64,000 bases of DNA from Streptomyces xylophagus. Lineage in GTDB: Bacteria; Actinomycetota; Actinomycetes; Streptomycetales; Streptomycetaceae. Numbering within the stretch: the stretch's first letter is position 1; each line of letters opens with the position of its first letter. Under the pieces are notes generated by a model, which saw nothing but the letters and a program-made list of their open reading frames with translations, did not search any database and was not told the DNA's origin. The translations under genes and the position numbers were made by a program. The DNA lies in NCBI RefSeq assembly GCF_000716435.1, contig NZ_JNWO01000001.1, positions 620,001-684,000 on the forward strand, read 5' to 3'. Positions 59,702-64,000 of the stretch are shown here, one piece after another.

Positions 59702-62700
59702 TCATTGTGTGTCGAGCATCTTGCGGATGTCCTGGGCGCGGGGGGAGTTGAGCGCGGAGTAGAGGTCAAGGGCTTTGCCCAGTTGGTCGGCGGCCTTGTC
59801 CGGTTCGTTGGTGTCCCGGAGGACGGCGGCTGTTCCGAGGTGGGCGCGGGCCTGTTCTTCCTGTTCCTCGATCTCACGGGCGACGTCGAGCGCCTCGGCG
59901 TGTGCTTGGAGCGCCTCGGTGGCCTGTCCGAGGCCGTGCAGGGCTTCGCCGAGGCCGTTGAGGGCGCCGGTCTCGCCGTAGCGCTCGCCGGTGTCGCGGA
60001 ACAGTCTCAGGGCTTCGCGCTGGTGTTCGGCCGCTTCTTGGTGGCGGCCCAGAGCGCTGAGTGCGTTGCCCAGGTTGGACAGCGCGTGTCCGGTTCCGGC
60101 GGCGTTGTCGAGCCGCCGGAACAGTGTCAGTGCCCGTTCGAAGTAGCCTGCTGCCGCCGCGTGGTCGCCCTGCCGTGCCGTGAGGATGCCGAGGTTGCCG
60201 AGGGCACTGGCCTCCCCGAAGGGGTGGTGTGCGGCACGGTACAACTCAAGGGCTCGTTCGTAGCGTTCGGCCGATGCCGTGAAGTCCTCCAGTAGTTCCA
60301 ACACGATGCCGAGGTTGTTGAGGACATCCGCTTCGCCGGGTGCGTCGCCGGCCGAGCGAAAGAGCGCCACCGCTCGCTCGTGGTGTTCGGCGGCCTGCCG
60401 GTAGCGCCCGCGCAACTCGAACAGGACACCCAGGTTCGTGAGGTGCCGGGCCTCGCCGACCGGATGGACGGTGTCGCGGCACAGAGCGAGAGCGGTGTCG
60501 TGGAGCTGGCGCGCGCTGTCGTAGTCGCCGAGCCGCCGGTGGACGGCGCCGAGGCAGGCGAGGACGTCCACCTCGCCGCGCGTGTCGCCCGCCGACCGGG
60601 TGGCCAGCAGGGCGTGCGTGTGGATGGTCAGGGCGTCCGTGTAGTGCCCTGAGCGCTCGTAGTGGCGGTGCAACGTGGTGGCGATGCGCACCGTGTGTCC
60701 GGACGGGCCGGGCTCGGTGGTGCGCGAGCACAGCGCCACCAGGGTGGGTTGCGCGGCGGTGAGCCAGGCGCGCGCCTCCTCCGCCGTGCGCAGTGGTGGC
60801 AGTCCGGCGCCGGAGTACTCGACGGCGGGGCGCAGGTGGCGTTCGGCGGGGTAGAGGACGTCCATGGCCGCCGCGGAGGTGGCAAGGCAGTGGTCGAGCA
60901 GCCGGGTGAGCGCGGCATGGTGCTCGGCCGGCGTCTCGTGCCGGGCGGTCAGCTCCGCGGCGTAGGCCCGCAGCAGATCGTGCATGGCGTACCAGCCGGC
61001 CGGGGTCCGGTTGAGCAGGTGCGCGCGGACCAGCACGTCGAGGGCCTGCCGCACCGTGTCCACGGGCTCGTCGGCCAGCGCGGCGGCCGAGTGGGCGTCG
61101 ATGTCGGGTCCGGGGTGCAGACTGACGAGTCTGAAGAGGCGGGCGGGCAGGTCGGCGAGGCGGGCGCACGACCATGAGAAGACGGCACGGACGGCGACCC
61201 GGGGATCGTCGCCCAGGTCCAGCAGGTCCAACCGCCGCTGATGGTCCCGGAGTTCGGCCACCAGCCGGGGGAGTGCCTCGGTGGGCCTGGACAGCACCAA
61301 CTGCGCCGCCACTCTGAGGGCCAGCGGCAGCCGCGCGCACTGCTCCGCCAGCTCCGTGGCGGCGATGCGCTCCGCGTCGACCTGTTCACCGATCAGCACC
61401 CGCAGCAACTGAACGGCTTCGGCGCGGGAGAGCGCGTCGAGCACCACGCGGTGCGCCCCGTGTACCGCCGCGAGTGAACTCAGTGAGTCCCGGCTGGTGA
61501 TCAGCACCCGGCAGTCGGGGCTGCCCGGTAACAGATGCCTGACCTGGGCGGCGGAGGCGGCGTTGTCCAGGACCACCAGCAGTCGGCGTCCGTCGAGGGC
61601 CGGGCGGTAGCGTGCCGCCCGCTCCTCCAGGCGCAGCGGGATCTCCGGCCGGGGCACGCCGAGGGCGGCCAGGAAGCCGGTCAACGCCTGGGCCGCGGAG
61701 ACCGGTTGGTGCGGGTCGTAGCCCCTGAGGTCGACGTACAACTGTCCGTCGGGGAAGGCCTCCCGTGACCGGTGTGCCCAGTGCACCGCGAGCGCGGTCT
61801 TGCCGACACCCGCGGTGCCCAGGACCGCGGAGACGATCGCCGTGGTGGCGCCCTCGACGACGCCCTCGCCGAGCAGGACCCGGGTCAGGTCGGCGAGTTG
61901 CTCGTCACGCCCGGTGAAGGGACGGACGTCCATGGGCAGTTGGGCCGGAACGGGCAGTGCGGCAGGCGTGACGGCCGGCCTTTGCGGCACCGGCGTTCTG
62001 CTGGACAACTCCTCGTACACCGACCGCAGTTCGGGCCCGGGCGCGAGACCCAGCTCGTCGGCCAGCTGTTCGCGGATTCCGGTGTAGACGTGCAGCGCGT
62101 CCGCGCTGGAGCCGGCGGCCGCGAGCGAGCGCATCAAGGCCGCGGCCAGCTGCTCGGACAGAGGGTGGTCGGCCAGCAGGGGCCGCAGCAGTTCGGGCAC
62201 CTTGTCCGAGCCGGCCTGGCGCAGACAGACCTGTGCCCAGGCACACGCCGCCTCGATCCGTTCCTGAGCCCAGGCCGCCCGCATCCGTTCGGCCCAGCCT
62301 CCGGGCAGTCCCTCCAGCGCGGCGCCGCGCCATAGACGCAGCGCCTGTTCGAGGAACTCGGCACGCTCCGAGTCGGAGTACGTGGGCTTGCGACCGCGCG
62401 CGACGAGAACACGGAACCGCGTCAGATCGACAGCATCGTCGTCCGCCTTCACCACGTATCCGCCGGACACCTTCCCCAGACGGAGTGAGGGGCTTTCGGC
62501 CCCCGCGCCGCTCTCCTGGGCCGCAGCTTCGTCCAACAGCCGTCGCAAGCGGCTGACGTGGGAGTAGACCACCGAGCGCGCGCCGTCGGGCGGATCGCCG
62601 TCCCAGAGCCGATCGATGAGCGTCTCCACGGCCACGGGCCGTCCGGCGTCCGCCGCCAGCGCGGCCAGGACCGCCCGCCTGCGTGGCTGCCCCAGATCCC

Positions 62701-62752
62701 ACTCGCTGTGCGCGGCGAGCAAGTGCATCTGGCCGAGCAGAAGGAGCTTCAA
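59702..62752 (-). CDS. SARP-type regulator with NB-ARC ATPase and TPR repeats (AfsR-like)
   Basis: This is an AfsR-like transcriptional activator of about 1016 residues. The N-terminal OmpR-like winged helix (KLLLLGQMHLLAAHSEWDLG, RRRAVLAALAADAGRPVAVE, RSVVYSHVSRLRRLL) and BTAD helices come first. The ATPase follows (FTGRDEQLADL, VLGTAGVGKTALAVHW, LLVVLDNAASAAQVRHLLPG), then TPR repeats of about 40 residues to the end (for example GEADVLNNLGIVLELLEDFT). The start is uncertain. TTG 62752 gives the normal SARP N-terminus (KLLLLGQ) with GGAGGG close upstream. ATG 62728 is an alternative. It is divergent from a DUF2690 gene with a SARP-like repeat between. Confidence 0.88.
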   Translation of the reverse strand: MKLLLLGQMHLLAAHSEWDLGQPRRRAVLAALAADAGRPVAVETLIDRLWDGDPPDGARSVVYSHVSRLRRLLDEAAAQESGAGAESPSLRLGKVSGGYVVKADDDAVDLTRFRVLVARGRKPTYSDSERAEFLEQALRLWRGAALEGLPGGWAERMRAAWAQERIEAACAWAQVCLRQAGSDKVPELLRPLLADHPLSEQLAAALMRSLAAAGSSADALHVYTGIREQLADELGLAPGPELRSVYEELSSRTPVPQRPAVTPAALPVPAQLPMDVRPFTGRDEQLADLTRVLLGEGVVEGATTAIVSAVLGTAGVGKTALAVHWAHRSREAFPDGQLYVDLRGYDPHQPVSAAQALTGFLAALGVPRPEIPLRLEERAARYRPALDGRRLLVVLDNAASAAQVRHLLPGSPDCRVLITSRDSLSSLAAVHGAHRVVLDALSRAEAVQLLRVLIGEQVDAERIAATELAEQCARLPLALRVAAQLVLSRPTEALPRLVAELRDHQRRLDLLDLGDDPRVAVRAVFSWSCARLADLPARLFRLVSLHPGPDIDAHSAAALADEPVDTVRQALDVLVRAHLLNRTPAGWYAMHDLLRAYAAELTARHETPAEHHAALTRLLDHCLATSAAAMDVLYPAERHLRPAVEYSGAGLPPLRTAEEARAWLTAAQPTLVALCSRTTEPGPSGHTVRIATTLHRHYERSGHYTDALTIHTHALLATRSAGDTRGEVDVLACLGAVHRRLGDYDSARQLHDTALALCRDTVHPVGEARHLTNLGVLFELRGRYRQAAEHHERAVALFRSAGDAPGEADVLNNLGIVLELLEDFTASAERYERALELYRAAHHPFGEASALGNLGILTARQGDHAAAAGYFERALTLFRRLDNAAGTGHALSNLGNALSALGRHQEAAEHQREALRLFRDTGERYGETGALNGLGEALHGLGQATEALQAHAEALDVAREIEEQEEQARAHLGTAAVLRDTNEPDKAADQLGKALDLYSALNSPRAQDIRKMLDTQ

Positions 62753-62762
62753 CAACCCTCCA

Positions 62763-62794
62763 TCGCAAGATTTTCGCAAGATGCATCCTAGATC
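62763..62794 (+). promoter_or_regulatory. SARP-type direct repeat placed 8 bp before a -10 box
   Basis: TCGCAAG occurs at 62763-62769 and 62774-62780, an exact 7-mer repeat with 11-bp period. Eight bases later comes TAGATC (62789-62794), a plausible -10. This is the standard geometry of SARP-activated promoters and reads right, toward the DUF2690 gene at 62871. Confidence 0.7.
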
Positions 62795-62870
62795 CTCACA
62801 TGAGTGGTCGTCAGGCGGACGGCCAACCCAACTGCCGTACGCATAAGGGACGTTGACGAGGAGACAGGTC

Positions 62871-63317
62871 ATGAAAGTTCGCAACTGGGGCGCATCGGTG
62901 ACGGTCCTCGTCCTCGCCGCGGCGGGAACCGCGATCGCCACTCCGGCGAGCGCCGCCGGCTGTTACGGATCCTCGTGCGAGGGCAAGGATCCCGCCGCCT
63001 ACTGTCAGAGCGACGCCATCACACCCTCCAACGGCGCCGTGTGGCTCGGCCCGGCCTACGTGGAACTGCGCTACAGCCCCAGCTGCCGTGCGGCCTGGGC
63101 CCGCATATCGCACGCTCCCTATGTCCCGCAGGACCAGTCCACACCGTGGGCCACCGTCCACCGCACCAGCGACGGCAAGGAGTACACCTGCTCCGTGCCT
63201 CAGGGCGCCACGGGCTGCTACACCAAGATGGTCAACGACATCAACGTGAAGTCGTTCGCGAAGGGCATGTACGACGGCGGCGCGCAGATCTGGCAGGGCT
63301 CCACCGGCTCCTACTGA
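62871..63317 (+). CDS. Secreted DUF2690-domain protein
   Basis: This 148-residue exported protein has a signal peptide (MKVRNWGASVTVLVLAAAGT, then AIATPASAA). The DUF2690 domain follows (GCYGSSCEGKDPAAYCQSDA, VELRYSPSCRAAWARI) with conserved Cys pairs. DUF2690 proteins are common in streptomycetes, and their molecular role is unknown. ATG 62871 has GAGGAGACAGG upstream. A predicted SARP-dependent promoter lies about 75 bp upstream, so it may be a direct target of the adjacent regulator. Confidence 0.85.
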   Translation: MKVRNWGASVTVLVLAAAGTAIATPASAAGCYGSSCEGKDPAAYCQSDAITPSNGAVWLGPAYVELRYSPSCRAAWARISHAPYVPQDQSTPWATVHRTSDGKEYTCSVPQGATGCYTKMVNDINVKSFAKGMYDGGAQIWQGSTGSY

Positions 63318-64000
63318 CCTCCCGCACGTAGCGAACAGGGCCGCCTTGAGGGCGGGGTTGACCCTCGCGCCGACGACGGGGAACAGGTGGGGGAGCGCCT
63401 GCTCCGCGGCTTGCGGCAGGGTGCTGGGTCGGTGCGATGAGAAGGCCCCGGCTGTACGGGGGACAGCCGGGGCCGACGGGAAGCGACGAGGGCAGGGGCG
63501 CGGGACGCTGCTCGTGTCTGGCGGTGGGAGCGATGACGATCCGTACCGGGAGAGTGGCCACCCTCCCGGCCACGGCTACCGGGGCTGGGGCCTGTGCGAG
63601 GTTGTGATCGACCGCCGGGTGCTCCTGGGCAAGTAGCCCTGGTCGGCGGGCTCATGAGTTGCATATGGTCGGCATGCACACCGGCAACGCGTACGTTCGT
63701 GTACCTCGCGCGGACGGCAGTACCCTCCCCTTGAACCCCCGAACCCCCGAACGAACTTCATCGGCGGGGGCGACGGAACCCGGCGCAGCGTGGAAACCCT
63801 GTACTCATCAGTCAAGAGCCGCTTCTGATCGCGTGTGCCCTTGCCGATGACTGGATGACTGGTGCCCTTCGCTCACCGGGCACTGGCACGGCCGCGCGAA
63901 GTGAGGGCATTCATACGGGAGTTCAGCTCGCTGGATTCCCGACCGGTCATCTCCAGCGCCGCTCTGTGGCACTCGCCACCCGTCCCGCGGCCGACACGGA
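63318..64000. other. Region without a supported gene at the right edge
   Basis: Apart from the terminator at 63444-63474, nothing convincing was found in these 683 bases. A short open frame at 63659-63850 has no ribosome site and no family resemblance. Confidence 0.4.
63444..63474. terminator. Strong hairpin downstream of the DUF2690 gene
   Basis: GGCCCCGGCTGT (63444-63455) pairs perfectly with ACAGCCGGGGCC (63463-63474) around a 7-nt loop. Confidence 0.8.

Noticed and set aside
63659..63850. Short open frame near the right edge (63 codons).
   Set aside because: No ribosome site, no signal peptide or domain, and Arg/Pro-rich composition typical of a chance frame.
1..64000. CRISPR arrays, tRNA, rRNA and known riboswitches.
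   Set aside because: No regularly spaced repeats with unique spacers, no cloverleaf ending in CCA context and no ribosomal signature were recognised on either strand by reading.

Overview
The window reads as a chromosomal segment of a Streptomyces-type actinobacterium. Base composition is about 70-75% G+C, codons are strongly G/C-ending, GTG starts are common, genes often overlap at ATGA/GTGA, and the families are typical of the group (SpoIIE/PAS phosphatase, SARP regulator, PF04672-type methyltransferase, DUF2690 secreted protein, ECF sigma factor). No rRNA, tRNA or CRISPR array was recognised.

Left part (1-25.8 kb) is catabolism and regulation. Genes 1-2785 (minus) form an aromatic ring-cleavage operon: an MhpB-like extradiol dioxygenase cut by the window edge, an MhpC-like hydrolase, a cupin and an SDR. 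It is divergent from an iclR regulator that is followed by a decayed second iclR C-terminus. A cupin/flavin monooxygenase pair (3960-6001) follows. Next come a secreted GH31 glycosidase with two carbohydrate-binding modules (6085-9381), a P-loop kinase, a GAF/PAS/SpoIIE/HATPase phosphatase (10076-13012), a RutA-like flavin oxygenase with an isochorismatase-fold amidase (13409-15238), a cyclophilin, and an AfsR/LuxR-type ATPase that has no DNA-binding domain. A sugar-uptake operon (18370-24620: two Gfo/Idh/MocA dehydrogenases, ThuA, two ABC permeases, binding protein) is preceded by its LacI regulator, and near-identical palindromic operators lie before both promoters.

Centre (25.9-50.0 kb): one leftward block of 19 tightly packed genes encodes an atypical contractile injection system, or phage-tail-like particle. 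It has a cap/terminator-like protein, sheath, tube, a T4-gp26-like zinc-ribbon protein with a DUF6760-like partner, three large related tape-measure-like proteins, a CIS tube-collar protein, a LysM/gp53-like protein, gpD, gpV spike, gp25, baseplate J, and tail protein I fused to beta-propellers. After these come a small protein, a propeller tail-fibre-like protein and a VWA protein. There is no capsid, terminase, integrase or lysis gene, and no AAA+ ATPase, PAAR protein or second tube gene inside the block. A strong hairpin closes it at 25.9 kb, and three GTCAC repeats at 11-bp spacing lie just upstream of its first gene. This is the most interesting system in the window.

Right part (50.3-64 kb) is accessory. 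It holds an ECF sigma factor with a membrane partner, VOC and DinB-like proteins, a methyltransferase, a secreted class-A beta-lactamase-like protein, a MerR regulator divergent from a SnoaL-like gene through mirror-image promoters, a secreted alpha/beta hydrolase, IS5-type transposase debris, small secreted proteins, and a SARP/NB-ARC/TPR regulator. Upstream of the SARP gene, a SARP-like direct repeat is correctly placed to activate the divergent DUF2690 gene.
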